This document shows, one piece after another, positions 51,692 to 62,200 of a stretch of DNA of 64,000 nt. A program made the translations under genes and the position numbers. The DNA lies in contig NZ_JAUOPC010000014.1 in NCBI RefSeq assembly GCF_030546805.1, forward strand, positions 1-64,000, given 5' to 3'. How positions within the stretch are numbered: the first letter of the stretch is position 1; each line of letters starts with the position of its first letter. Below the pieces are notes generated by a model. It was given only the letters and a program-made list of their open reading frames with translations. It had not been told where the DNA came from and made no database searches. This stretch comes from Cyclobacterium sp. 1_MG-2023. GTDB taxonomy: Bacteria > Bacteroidota > Bacteroidia > Cytophagales > Cyclobacteriaceae.

Positions 51692-52633
51692 TTATGGTAA
51701 CATCACTTTATCAATAACATGTATGACACCATTGGTGGCATGAATATTAAGCAAATCAGTGTTTAAACCGGCTTCCTCTATACTTAATTCTCCCAAATCC
51801 ACCGTTAAAGTGTTGTTCGAAAGCAAGGTAGGAAGCTCAGCTTCGTCTCTCAAATCTTGAGAAAATGCTCTTGCCGGAACTACATGATACATGAGCACGT
51901 TTTCTAAAGTTTCTAAAGGAATATCCTCAAAACCACCTACACCCAAATCATCGTAAAGTTGTTGAAAAGCTGCATCTGTTGGAGCAAAAACAGTCAAATC
52001 ATCCTCCATTCCACCATTTACTGCATCCACTAAATTGGCTCTCGATAAGGCTCCAACGAGCTGTGTAAATTCCGGGCTTGTTTCTTGCGTATAATCGATA
52101 GCTATTTCTGCAATGGACATGGTCGGTTTCATGATCACTTGATTGATTACGTGAATGATCCCGTTAGAAGCATCTAAATCGGTTTCTATAACTTCTGCAT
52201 GACCATTGATCCAGACTTTACTGTCAGGGTCTATACTTAAATAAAACGGAGCTCCTTCTAAAGATGTAACTTTCCCACTACTTACCGCTGAAGATGGTAT
52301 TTCCGAAGGCACAACATGGTAAATTAAAACATCCTCCAAATCATCTACTGCAATGGCACTAACATCCGTTATTCCTGCATCGGTGAAAGCTTGATCAGTT
52401 GGTGCAAAGACCGTTATTGACCCATCGGCACTTAAAGCATCAATCAATTCAGCTCTCTGAGCAGCGGCAACCAAAGAGGAAAACCGGCCATCACTCTGGG
52501 CGAGTTCAACAATGCTTTTATCATCTGATTCCATAGGAACTGGGTCATCATCTGAACAACTTGAAGACATAAGAACCATCACTGAAAAAAGCAGTCCTAA
52601 CAAATTTTGATTTTTTTTAATCATTGAATTCAT
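51692..52633 (-). CDS. Fasciclin (FAS1) domain lipoprotein
   Basis: A 313-residue lipoprotein (lipobox LMSSSC, Cys near residue 26). It carries two FAS1 domains, at about 38-170 and 180-313. Each has the family pattern TVFAPTD(Q/A)AF, then VLIYHVVP or VLMYHVVP, and a GIIHVINQV or GVIHVIDKV end. FAS1 domains mediate adhesion or bind polymers at the cell surface. The start could be the ATG at 52633 or three codons later. It lies just upstream of the exporter operon but has its own terminator. Confidence 0.93.
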   Translation of the reverse strand: MNSMIKKNQNLLGLLFSVMVLMSSSCSDDDPVPMESDDKSIVELAQSDGRFSSLVAAAQRAELIDALSADGSITVFAPTDQAFTDAGITDVSAIAVDDLEDVLIYHVVPSEIPSSAVSSGKVTSLEGAPFYLSIDPDSKVWINGHAEVIETDLDASNGIIHVINQVIMKPTMSIAEIAIDYTQETSPEFTQLVGALSRANLVDAVNGGMEDDLTVFAPTDAAFQQLYDDLGVGGFEDIPLETLENVLMYHVVPARAFSQDLRDEAELPTLLSNNTLTVDLGELSIEEAGLNTDLLNIHATNGVIHVIDKVMLP

Positions 52634-52944
52634 AATTAAAATTAGTTTAGTTATTGTTGGTTTAATTCATTTGTAACCAAACTGATAGATGGTAATAATG
52701 TTTAATTTTTATGGATAAAAATTAAACAAAGAAGACTGAATAACCTGACAATCCCTTGAATTTTTATTCAGAAAAAAATGAGAAAAGCAGCAAATTTAAA
52801 ATAATTGAAACCAGAATAAAAAAAGGGAAATTTCGATGTATTTGTGCCGCAAATCAACCGTGGCTATAAAGGAAATTGAGTTGATTTCTTGTTAACTTTG
52901 TTCTCTTTAGCTTGTATTTGAATAGTTACATTTATTGAACGCTA
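52634..52944. other. Divergent intergenic region, fasciclin/gldB
   Basis: Three hundred bases without a gene, AT-rich. A possible -7 element for gldB, TAACTTTG at 52893-52900, is present without a well-spaced -33. No other structure seen. Confidence 0.4.
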
Positions 52945-52962
52945 ATGCCTAACTTTGTAAAC

Positions 52963-53970
52963 ATGACACGATTCAAATTCTTATTTGCCGGGCTATTCTT
53001 TTTTACCTTTTTTATTGGTTGCACATCATCCAATGAAGAATGTGAAATTCCTATAGGATATCAAGAAAACTTAACTCCCATTGACATCCAAAGAATGGAA
53101 GGGTTATTTTTTGAACAGATAACCAAAGAAAAAATACTTGAGAATTTGGAAACTTACCCTCAATTCTCCAAAGCTATGTTCGCAAATATGGGCTTTGAAA
53201 ATCAAGAGCAACTTGCAGAAGAATTGCTCTTGATTCATCAGGATAGCGGAATGGTGGAATTGTATCAGGAGGTTCAAAAGCATTTTGGTGACATTAGTAA
53301 AATAAAAATGGATTTAGAAATTGCCTTTGCTGGTATAAAATACCATTATCCCGATTATACCATTCCCTCAATTTATACATTCGTTAATGGTTTTGGAACT
53401 GACCTTATTGTCTCCGATGAGGTGATTATTATCGGACTAGACTATTTCTTACCCAATGACCATAAATTTCAACCTGTAGATTTGCCTAATTATATATTAA
53501 GAAGATACAATAGTGCTCATTTAGTGCCTATGATAATCACGGCAATATCCACTCAGTTTAATAAAACAAAGCTTTCTGACAATAGCTTATTGGCAGAAAT
53601 GGTTTTCTATGGCAAGTCTTATCATTTTACCAAAACCATAATGCCATGTACTGCTGATGAGTTTATAATTGGCTATGAAACCAATGAGATACTTGGAAGC
53701 TATGCCAATGAGGAAATGATATGGGGACACTTTATTGAAAATGAGTTGCTCTTTGAAACCAACCCTTTTGAAATAAGAAAATATACCGGTGAAGCTCCAT
53801 TTACAGACGAGATCAGTCCTGACGCCCCGGGAAGAATAGGAAGGTGGATAGGCTGGAATATAGTTGATGATTATCAAGCCAATAATGACATGGCCCTACC
53901 TGAATTAATGGAACAAGACGATGCCAGATTGATCTTCAAAGAATCAGGTTACAAACCAAGAAGGCCCTAA
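52963..53970 (+). CDS. gldB: GldB-like gliding motility lipoprotein
   Basis: A 335-residue lipoprotein (lipobox FFIGC). The ATG at 52963 is preferred over one six codons upstream. The order of motifs fits GldB: helical N-terminus, YHYPDYTIPSIYTFVNGFG near residue 130, VIIIGLDYFLPNDHKF near 160, YILRRYNSAHLVPMII near 180, and a C-terminal EMIWGHFIENELLFET then APGRIGRWIGW. GldB is an essential outer-envelope part of the Bacteroidetes gliding and type IX secretion machinery. The partner gldC is not next to it here. It is convergent with a GT4 gene. Confidence 0.82.
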   Translation: MTRFKFLFAGLFFFTFFIGCTSSNEECEIPIGYQENLTPIDIQRMEGLFFEQITKEKILENLETYPQFSKAMFANMGFENQEQLAEELLLIHQDSGMVELYQEVQKHFGDISKIKMDLEIAFAGIKYHYPDYTIPSIYTFVNGFGTDLIVSDEVIIIGLDYFLPNDHKFQPVDLPNYILRRYNSAHLVPMIITAISTQFNKTKLSDNSLLAEMVFYGKSYHFTKTIMPCTADEFIIGYETNEILGSYANEEMIWGHFIENELLFETNPFEIRKYTGEAPFTDEISPDAPGRIGRWIGWNIVDDYQANNDMALPELMEQDDARLIFKESGYKPRRP

Positions 53971-54046
53971 TCTACTGCTAAACTTTAGTGCAATTAGGGA
54001 GGTAAAAGTCCTTTCAAAGTAAAACATAGGGCATTGGCTATTCCGG

Positions 54047-55231
54047 TCAACCATTTAGATTTTTAATACCCAAAAAAGCATACAACTTTTCTTGTGCAGT
54101 ATTTTTATCAAATTTAGTTTCAGCGATTCTCCGAGAATTTCGACTCATATAATAATATTGGTCCAAATTTTTCCGCAAATGTTCAATATTTTCAATCAAC
54201 AATTCATGATCCTCCATTGGATGGAAAAGGCCTATTTTTTCCTTTTCAATAAGGTCATATATCCAACCTTTAAAATTAACAATTACAGGTAAACCCATTG
54301 CCAAGGCATCAAAAAATTTATTGGGACTACTATTTTCCAAAACCTCTAATGGAAGAAAAGAGATGTAAGCAAAGTCAGCTTTTCCCAACTTTGTTTTGAC
54401 AGCATCTTTATCTCCAAAGGGAAGAAAAAAGACATTGGACAGTTTCAAATCTAGGGCGTACTTCTTTAATTTACTCAGTGCATTTCCGCTACCCATTAAT
54501 TCAAACCTCCAATTTTTGCCCTGAGATTGGGCAGCAAATGCCAAATCCAAAAAAGAGTCCAAGCCATTGACCTTTCCTACCGCTCCTGCATATAAGATCC
54601 GCAATGGCTGCTTATCGAAATCCCTGCTGCTTAGATTGTGTTGATTGGCAGTAAAAAATTCATTGTTTGCAAAATTGGGTATCAAGGCTACCTTTTTCTC
54701 CGGAAATAAAACTTTGATATAATTTTGGATTCCGGGAGATAAGGCAACAATTTTTTCTGCTTCTCGATAAATATTAGCCTCCATATCATACAAAACCTTT
54801 TTCAGGAAAGTATTGCTGATTTTTAAAACCTGAATAGGAGCTTCCGGCCAAAGGTCTCTCACCTCAAAAACATAGGGGATTCCATATTTCTTTTTCGCCC
54901 AAACACCAATCCAGCCTGTGGTCAGGGGGGTAGAAGAAATATAAAACAAATCAGGTTTAGCCAATTCTTTGATTAACTTTTTCGCTTGTCTAAAAAAGCT
55001 GTAAAAAGCCAAAACCCTCTGCCGGTTAGAATAAGTTGACAGATAAGGCACGGGAAGGTAATGTACAGTCACCTTCCCATCTTTTCGAAGCATATATTGT
55101 TTCTTATTGTGCGCAGTAATCACCTCCACCGCCACTCCTTCTTTCGCCAATCCTTGGGAAAGGTGATAGGACCTAATTGCCCCTCCTTGTTCAGGATTCA
55201 GGTAATATTGATGAATATAGATTATTCTCAT
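54047..55231 (-). CDS. Glycosyltransferase family 4 (WbuB-like)
   Basis: A 394-residue GT-B enzyme. The N-terminus (IIYIHQYYLNPEQGGAIRSYHLSQGLAKEGVAV) and the middle VFEVRDLWPEAPIQV block match WbuB-like GT4s, which add N-acetylfucosamine or similar sugars. The C-terminal LRILYAGAVGKVNGLDSFL and ENSSPNKFFDALAMGLPVIV blocks complete the fold. Its start overlaps the asnB stop (ATGA-type). It is coupled to asnB, suggesting both act on the same glycan. Confidence 0.9.
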   Translation of the reverse strand: MRIIYIHQYYLNPEQGGAIRSYHLSQGLAKEGVAVEVITAHNKKQYMLRKDGKVTVHYLPVPYLSTYSNRQRVLAFYSFFRQAKKLIKELAKPDLFYISSTPLTTGWIGVWAKKKYGIPYVFEVRDLWPEAPIQVLKISNTFLKKVLYDMEANIYREAEKIVALSPGIQNYIKVLFPEKKVALIPNFANNEFFTANQHNLSSRDFDKQPLRILYAGAVGKVNGLDSFLDLAFAAQSQGKNWRFELMGSGNALSKLKKYALDLKLSNVFFLPFGDKDAVKTKLGKADFAYISFLPLEVLENSSPNKFFDALAMGLPVIVNFKGWIYDLIEKEKIGLFHPMEDHELLIENIEHLRKNLDQYYYMSRNSRRIAETKFDKNTAQEKLYAFLGIKNLNG

Positions 55232-57030
55232 TGGGAATTTAAATTAATCCACTCTGAAAGTAGAAACACATTGAATAAAAGCAAATAATGGTATTGAATG
55301 TGTTTTTCAGGATGTTTTAACAAAGGCTGCCATTCGTTGGAAACAAAATTGCCATATTTTTCCCCAAAAGCGATAACGGATGAACTTAATTTATTTCTAA
55401 ACTCCGGATGATTATTGAACCAATCAAGTATGGGCAAACCAAAACCCCTCTTTTCTCTTTTAGCAATGCTTTCCAAACCTTCTTTTACTAAGGTATCCTT
55501 GATCCATGACTTGGCCGTGGTGCGCATAAAAAACTCATTGCTCATGGAATCACTTAAGCCAATTAATGACCAATCTAAAAATGGAGCTCTCCCTTCAATC
55601 CCATTTGCCATGCATGCATTGTCATGAATTTTCAACAAATCCTGTACCAGGTAAAGGCTTTGGTCATAGGCCAATGCATTTTTAAAATCCCCTTCGGAGG
55701 TAGGATAGCGCTCTTTAAGTCTTATCCCCAATTCTTCAGGTACTGGATAAAGTGCAGCAAAATTTATAAAAGTACGTGAAGGCTCAGGATGAATTCCTTT
55801 TAAGAATTTTTGCCGGCTTCTAGATAACTGAGGGAAATGCTTAAGAAAACCTGAAATATTTTGCCACAACTGAGGGTGCTTAAGATAAGCTTTAAAAGCT
55901 TTGTGTCTATTATAGCCGGCAAACAACTCATCAGCCCCTACTCCGCTCACCAGTACTTTCACCTCTTTCTTGGCTTCTTTGGCAATGGCCCAAGTCAAAT
56001 AGCCGGCACTATCTCCAACGGGCTGGTCCAATTGAGAAATATACTCTTCCCAAGTAGCTAAAAAATAATCCGGCCCAATATTGATTTCATGATTCCCACC
56101 ACCCATGGTCTTGGTCAGGTTAGCAGCATATTTTGCATCGATTGAGTTTTTGCCCTTGGCCCTTTCAAAACCAACGGTATAGGAAGGCAATGGCACACCG
56201 GTTTCCTTGTACCAAATATGATACAAAAGTGAACTATCAGCTCCTCCACTCAAGATCATTCCTACCGGCACTTCAGCTGTAAAATGTGTAAGCACAGCTT
56301 CTGTAAGTTGCTGTTCAAATAGGGATTGATCGGTAGCTACTTCCTTTCCGGCCAGCCGCTTCTGAATAGGGAGTTTTAGGGTGCTTTTTCTTTGGCCATC
56401 AAAGCCAAACTGTAAAACTTGCCCAGGCAATAACTCCTTAATTTCTTTATAAAAAGAAGCCGAAGGTAAGGAGGTCCGCAAATACCAAAAAGGCACGATT
56501 TGCTCGGCATCAAATTCTTTTTTTACCGCTCCGGATTTTAACAAGCAATTTACTTCCGAAGAGCACAAGAGTTTATTTTTCTGCTGGTAAAAATACAGTG
56601 ATTTCATGCCCACAGGGTCTCTCGCCAAAATAATTTTACTATTTTGAACATCAACAAATACCACGGCAAACATTCCTTCAATAGATGAAATCCCCTCTAT
56701 CCCTTTCTGTTTCAACCAGTGAAACAACACCTCTCCATCTGAGCGGGTTTTGAAAACCACGCCCTCTTCCAACAGTTGATTTTTTAGGTCTTGGTAATTG
56801 TATAGAAATCCATTCCATGACAAAAATGCTGTCCGCTCTTCATTGAAAATAGGTTGATTGGCTTCATCCCTAAGGTCTGAAATCTTCAACCTATTGGAAG
56901 CAAGAAATATCCCTTTTTTGATTTGTATAACCTCAGAATGGTCAGGACCTCGATGTGTACAATTTTCGACCATATTGGTGATAGCATCATCTGAAACAGA
57001 TGAATCCACCAGCAAATGAACACCACACAT
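55228..57030 (-). CDS. asnB: Asparagine synthase (glutamine-hydrolysing)
   Basis: A 600-residue class II amidotransferase. Cys2 is the glutaminase nucleophile (MCGVHLLVD), with NCTHRGPD shortly after. The synthetase half has the PP-loop MILSGGADSSLLYHI near residue 250 and SGVGADELFAGYNRH near 355. It makes asparagine, or amidates an activated acid in a polysaccharide pathway. Its pairing with a GT4 gene and location near a capsule operon favour the second role, but this is inference. The start overlaps the nth stop by one base. Confidence 0.9.
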   Translation of the reverse strand: MCGVHLLVDSSVSDDAITNMVENCTHRGPDHSEVIQIKKGIFLASNRLKISDLRDEANQPIFNEERTAFLSWNGFLYNYQDLKNQLLEEGVVFKTRSDGEVLFHWLKQKGIEGISSIEGMFAVVFVDVQNSKIILARDPVGMKSLYFYQQKNKLLCSSEVNCLLKSGAVKKEFDAEQIVPFWYLRTSLPSASFYKEIKELLPGQVLQFGFDGQRKSTLKLPIQKRLAGKEVATDQSLFEQQLTEAVLTHFTAEVPVGMILSGGADSSLLYHIWYKETGVPLPSYTVGFERAKGKNSIDAKYAANLTKTMGGGNHEINIGPDYFLATWEEYISQLDQPVGDSAGYLTWAIAKEAKKEVKVLVSGVGADELFAGYNRHKAFKAYLKHPQLWQNISGFLKHFPQLSRSRQKFLKGIHPEPSRTFINFAALYPVPEELGIRLKERYPTSEGDFKNALAYDQSLYLVQDLLKIHDNACMANGIEGRAPFLDWSLIGLSDSMSNEFFMRTTAKSWIKDTLVKEGLESIAKREKRGFGLPILDWFNNHPEFRNKLSSSVIAFGEKYGNFVSNEWQPLLKHPEKHIQYHYLLLFNVFLLSEWINLNSQ

Positions 57031-57719
57031 TATTTGGTAGGAGTTTTTTTATTGACCCCTTCCTCAAATGCTATTTTGTCTTGGTTTTTCTCATAGTACC
57101 GGCAAATAGCGGTGATGGTACATTCATTACACTTAGGTTTTCTGGCTAAGCAAACATATCTACCATGTAATATTAACCAGTGATGTGCTTTATGAATGAC
57201 TTCTTTTGGAAGGTGCTTAACCAAATCTTTTTCAACCTCTAAGGGTGTTTTCACTTTTTGTGCAACCAAGCCTAGTCTTTTGGAAACCCGAAATACATGT
57301 GTATCTACGGCCATATTGGGTTGGTTCCATACCACACTGGTAATTACATTGGCTGTTTTCCGTCCCACTCCGGGAAGTTTTATTAGGTCATTTACAGTGT
57401 CAGGTACTTCAGAATTAAAATCTTCAACCAACATTTTACCTAAACCCAAGAGGTGTTTGGTTTTGTTATTGGGGTAAGATACTGTTTTTATATAGGGGAA
57501 TAACTCATCAAAATTACTAGCTGCCAAATGTTCAGGACTGGGGAAATCCCTAAAAAGCGCAGGGGTTACCATATTAATTCTTTTATCTGTACACTGGGCA
57601 CTGAGCACAACTGCAATAAGCAGTTGGAAAGTTGACTCAAACTTCAACTCTGTTTCAGCCACAGGCATGTTTTCAGAAAAATGATCGACAAAAGCCTTAT
57701 ACCGCTCTTTTTTTAACAT
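57030..57719 (-). CDS. nth: Endonuclease III (DNA glycosylase/AP lyase)
   Basis: A 229-residue base-excision repair enzyme. The helix-hairpin-helix LPGVGRKTANVI carries the catalytic Lys, and VDTHVFRVSKRLG carries the catalytic Asp. A [4Fe-4S] cluster site follows: Cys-x6-Cys-x2-Cys-x5-Cys (CLARKPKCNECTITAIC). It removes oxidised pyrimidines. It leads a three-gene run with asnB and the GT4 gene, probably a chance partnership. Confidence 0.95.
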   Translation of the reverse strand: MLKKERYKAFVDHFSENMPVAETELKFESTFQLLIAVVLSAQCTDKRINMVTPALFRDFPSPEHLAASNFDELFPYIKTVSYPNNKTKHLLGLGKMLVEDFNSEVPDTVNDLIKLPGVGRKTANVITSVVWNQPNMAVDTHVFRVSKRLGLVAQKVKTPLEVEKDLVKHLPKEVIHKAHHWLILHGRYVCLARKPKCNECTITAICRYYEKNQDKIAFEEGVNKKTPTK

Positions 57720-58139
57720 GATTTTATTCTTTTTATTCCCTTCCTATTCAACTGTCTTCAAGTTTAATAAATGGCAAACTTCAGGTCTTAAAAAAAACCA
57801 ATATTTGATAGTAAAACTAATTAAAGGTAATCCAAATCTTGATTGATCACGCCATCTCCACCTTGTGAAAAAATCGTATGGATCATTTCATTTACAAAAT
57901 AGCAATACATCAAGTCAGTCTGCAACTTATCCGATTGATTTATGTCAATATTTATATTAGGAATACACAATAGTATTTTTGAAGTTATTCAGGGCTTCAG
58001 GCTTCCATTAAGCTATAGGGTAAATTTCCCTCTTAGAAATAAAGTGATCAACTATGTTTATGAAAAATAGAAATGGGAAAACTTATGATTGCCTGGGCAA
58101 TGCATACAATCCGGGCTAAAGGTTCTTAGCAAAAAAAAT
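57720..58139. other. Intergenic region upstream of nth
   Basis: About 420 bases with no recognisable gene. AT-rich. Possible short ORFs are 31 codons or less and look random. The region should include the nth promoter. Confidence 0.4.
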
Positions 58140-58165
58140 CCTGTCGTTTGTGTCAACGACAGGAA
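58133..58165 (-). terminator. Terminator of the ECF sigma/small ORF pair
   Basis: Stem CCTGTCGTT with AACGACAGG and a 6-base loop, followed by a T run on the minus strand. It lies about 20 bases past the small ORF's stop. Confidence 0.9.
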
Positions 58166-58181
58166 AATAAGTTTGTTGGTG

Positions 58182-58415
58182 TTAAACTTTCTCCAGTCCT
58201 TTGGACCGGGCCTTTTTCTTAATGGCGTTAATAATGCTTTCGGAAGGTTCGGTGGAGAGTACGTCTAATTTTTCAATGGTGCTTAACAAATTAATGTATT
58301 CTTGCATTAGCTGTTGGTCATCCTGCAAGATTTGCATCAGTTGATCGTTCTCCTCTTCCTCCATTTCCTGATAAATATACCTTATCAGGTCATTTGTCGT
58401 AAAAGATTTGGTCAT
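58182..58415 (-). CDS. Small acidic protein coupled to an ECF sigma factor
   Basis: A 77-residue protein, all predicted helix, rich in Glu, Gln and Asp (YIYQEMEEEENDQLMQILQDDQQLM). It has no membrane segment and no zinc-binding Cys/His set. The ATG at 58413-58415 is used; a longer frame begins only at TTG. It overlaps the end of the sigma gene by 26 bases, so the two are probably translated together. Position suggests an anti-sigma or sigma-binding helper in the cytoplasm. I do not recognise a family. Confidence 0.6.
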   Translation of the reverse strand: MTKSFTTNDLIRYIYQEMEEEENDQLMQILQDDQQLMQEYINLLSTIEKLDVLSTEPSESIINAIKKKARSKGLEKV

Positions 58416-58992
58416 AGGCAATATTTATTTGTTTGAGTTTCTTCCGTAAATTAATAAGGGCATATCGCATCCTTCCTAAGGCAGTATTAATACTAACCCC
58501 AGTTTGTTCTGCAATTTCTTGAAAGCTTAAATCCATGTAATGCCTCATGATTAACACTTGCTTTTGGCTTTCAGGTAATTCTTCAATCAACTGCCTAACC
58601 AAGGCATAGGTCTCATCTTTTACTTTTACATCCTCTACATTCTGTTCGGCAAAATGCAAAGTATTAAAAACATTTGATCCATCCTCCATAACCACCATGG
58701 GATAGCGTTTCATTTTTCTAAAATGATCTATCGCCAAATTATGCGCTATACGCATTAACCATGGTTGAAATTTACCCTCTTCATTGTAACGATCAGAATT
58801 GAGGGTCTGAACTACTTTTACAAATACATCTTGTAATAAATCTTCAGCAACTCCTTGCTCCTTAACTATCATCAAAATTGTAGTGTAGACTTTGGTTTTG
58901 TATTTATCAACCAACCTTTCAAAGGCTATCTCACTACCATTTCTATACTGTGAAATTAATTCACTGTCTTTAGGTCCTACCCTTATACTCAT
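58390..58992 (-). CDS. ECF RNA polymerase sigma factor (RpoE/SigW-like)
   Basis: A 200-residue sigma factor. Region 2 is at ~20-95 (ISQYRNGSEIAFERLVDKYKTKVYTTI, AEDLLQDVFVKVVQTL, FQPWLMRIAHNLAIDHFR). Region 4 is at ~135-190 (LPESQKQVLIMRHYMDLSFQEIAEQTGVSINTALGRMRYAL). The ATG at 58990-58992 is chosen because the longer frame begins at TTG and adds residues unlike the family. Unlike the sigma at 18409, there is no FecR neighbour. The coupled 77-residue ORF is the only candidate regulator next to it. Target genes are unknown. Confidence 0.93.
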   Translation of the reverse strand: MSIRVGPKDSELISQYRNGSEIAFERLVDKYKTKVYTTILMIVKEQGVAEDLLQDVFVKVVQTLNSDRYNEEGKFQPWLMRIAHNLAIDHFRKMKRYPMVVMEDGSNVFNTLHFAEQNVEDVKVKDETYALVRQLIEELPESQKQVLIMRHYMDLSFQEIAEQTGVSINTALGRMRYALINLRKKLKQINIAYDQIFYDK

Positions 58993-59254
58993 AAAACAGA
59001 TATTTAGATAACGTAGAGTTTTATCCCATATTGTGGAGTTAATAGTCAAACATCAATTGCCTTCTTTTCAAATGTATAGAATCACATAGGAATACGCAAT
59101 TTTTTTGTACTTTTTTATATTTAATAGCACAATAAAAATCATAAGACAGAAGAATATATCTTTTGTTAAAAAATAAACCAAACAGTCTATTGCACCATTA
59201 TGTGATTTCTAAAAAAATAACAATTAAAGTACCAAAAAAATTAGGGCCTAGTAA

Positions 59255-62200
59255 TTATTCACTTTCTTGGCTGGCTTTTTTTCCAAAGCCTTTGGCTAAA
59301 AGACTATAAATGGTGCCTACTAATCCTAAAAAGCCACTAATATAAGCAGATGTTTCATTCAAAATATTGGGATCATAGAAGCTAATTAAAGCAATACAAA
59401 TTAAAACAAAGCTAAAAACAGCTGCCTGTATCATTTTAGCATTACCGGATCTGCTTTCATCTTGCTTAAACCGCGCCACTTCTTCTTCACTTATAAACAC
59501 ACAAACAAAATTCCTGAAACTTTCAGAGAATAATACTAGTCTATCCATGGCCGGATTCATCTTGACCACCCCTTTTTGAATCAAGGTGGTCATGGTCTCC
59601 TTGTTGAAAAAATTTATAAAGCCTTCCGTGGCATAATTATAAACCATTTTCCTTTCTTTTAAACTTAACTCCGTCCAAATGTTCATATAGTAAGCTTTAT
59701 TGTGTCGCTGAATAGCCAAAACACATTTTTCATACCTTTCTTGAGAAAGTGGCAATTCCAATTCATCCCTTGAAATCTCTTCTGTTATAAGGGAGGCAAT
59801 GGCCTTCGCATTGGGGCCATAAGCTATCTCTCTGGCCAATTGATGTGTTTTCTCATCATTATACAATACACTCCTCATACGTTCGTCGTAATTGCCCTTG
59901 GATTCCTCATCATAAAATTTGGAGTCCGGACCTATAAAAGGCAAGGTGATTTTCTGGTTGTCAAAGTCAATAGGTACATATTGAAATAGATAATCCGAAA
60001 AAATTTCAGTGATTAATAGCTTGGATTGTTTGGACATTTCATTTGGTAAAATCTCTTGAAGTGGCCTCCCGGAAGTTACAAAAAGGCCCAAGCCCTTTCT
60101 ACCGTAGTTTTTCTGAAAAGCTATCATTGTACCTAATAAGGTGTTGGAATCTTCGATGCAATGGAAATTTTCTAAAATCACCCCTTTGTGTACAGACTTG
60201 ATTTCCGGCATCTCCATCTCTTCACCTCTTGAAAGGCTCACCAAAAGCACTTCTTGAGATTGCCATCCGAATTGCTTCAATATCCAATCTCTTGATTTGG
60301 CAGCGTCTACACCAATAATAAAACTGTTATCCTGCTTTTCTGCTCCCTTGGGAAGCAAACCAAAAGCATTTGTGAAATGATAATCGATGAGGTATATTTT
60401 ATTCCCTAATACCATTATCATTTTAAAGAGCCAGATAAGCACAAGAAACAATACCACTAAAAAAAAGACGTTGGAGCAAATGGTATCCCATAAGTTTGAC
60501 CTTTCCGAAGAAATATTTGGTTTGGTATTGAATGCTTTAATTAACGCCTGATTTGGTGCTGCAATAAAATTTGTAATCAATTCATCATCTTGATTAGAAA
60601 ACCTCCCAAAATTATTCCTCCTAAACTCTTCATGTATTTTGATCAAATCCATATAAAATGGTGGAAGACTGTCTATAGATTTTTTTGTCAACTTTTTTTG
60701 TGTGACAGAATCCGCTACCATCCCTTTTCCTAGAATAGTTCCTTTCTCTTCCGGAATATCTTCCAGTTCACTCACAAAATTCCAAATAATTTTTTCTTGG
60801 TTAAAAATTTGTCGGTGGATAAAATATCCGGGTAAAAATCCTACAATCATCAACCAGAGCAGGAGATTAATGGCAAATACACGCTTGTCTACCGGGGCAC
60901 CTGTTAACTTAGTCCAAAACTGGGTAAAAGTTCGGTGCAACTTAAACAAGGTCTTGGTTCTGTCCCACTCACTAAAGCGCACTGTAGGGAATTTGGGTGT
61001 TTGGTATAAATAATAGCACAAAACTTGCATCCCTGCAACGAGTAAGATAAAGAACAAGGTGAGTATAAAATAATAGGTACCGACTTGACTTAAAAAAGTA
61101 AAATAAGCCAAAATTGAAGCCAAAGCTACCCAGAGCAAACATGCCATTACCAAAAAGGCATTGATATTTTTCTTACCGTCATCCCTGCCAATTGTCGCAA
61201 GAAGAAGGAAATTACATGTGCCTGATTGTATGGCAAACAAGGCAGACCATAGGAAAATTTTAAAAATGCTTAATGGCAGAAAAAGATAAATGACAATAAA
61301 TAAAACCACATCCAGCAAAAGAATACTATTGAGCCATAAAAACCGTAGCCTCTTTCTCGGAGAAGGGCTATACCAGCCAAATGAAAAATCTTCAAAGGAC
61401 AGATAGATACTTGATTTTCGCGTCACAAGCGTAAGCAATCCCAATAATACCAGTACCAAAAGATAAGGGACAAAAACTGCAATTCCCTCAAGAGAAGCCA
61501 AGGAATGCAGTGCATGTTGCAGGTTGGTATCTTCCAAATAAAGTACCCAATTTTCAGTATTAAAGGAATCGGAGGAGATAGGACTCAATAATGCTTGATA
61601 CTCATGCCCATTTACATAAATTGGGGTCTTCCACAGTTTATCATCCCCAGCATATTTATTGTTTTCTATAAGTGTCTTGATCTCCTGCCACTTTTCTTGT
61701 CCTATGCCATCTTGAAGATAATTGACAGGAGTATTGACTTTTTTGCTGATCAATAAGACCTTTCCATCAGGCTTGAAAATAAAAAATCTATGATTCTTAC
61801 TAATCTTAGGAACTATTGAATCCAATTGAAAAGTCAAAGCAAATCCATTTCTTTCATGCTTTTTACTTATTACGCCTTCCAGATCACCTGTAGACTTTGA
61901 AGAATGAGCACTAATAAAATACTTTTCCTCTTTTACCGACTTTAGTTCTTGGACATAATCCCTATTAGCAATTGACACAAAAGGAAAAATCCCAAAATCA
62001 ATATTGTTTTTTGAGGAATCCATTTTTGGAAGCAACATTTTGAGAATATTTCCGTCCAAATCAAATTTTAGGAATTCATTGATTTCTTGATCCTTGGAAA
62101 TTTCAATCTCCGCCTGTTGGTTATCCTCCTCCCTATTATCGATTACCTTCTTAAAAATCTCAAGTTCATCAATCAATTGTTGTACTTCCAAATGGAAAGC

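Noticed and set aside
52893-52900. TAACTTTG as a firm gldB promoter
   Set aside because: The -7 match is good, but the nearest TTG is only about 14 bases upstream. Too weak to list as a feature.
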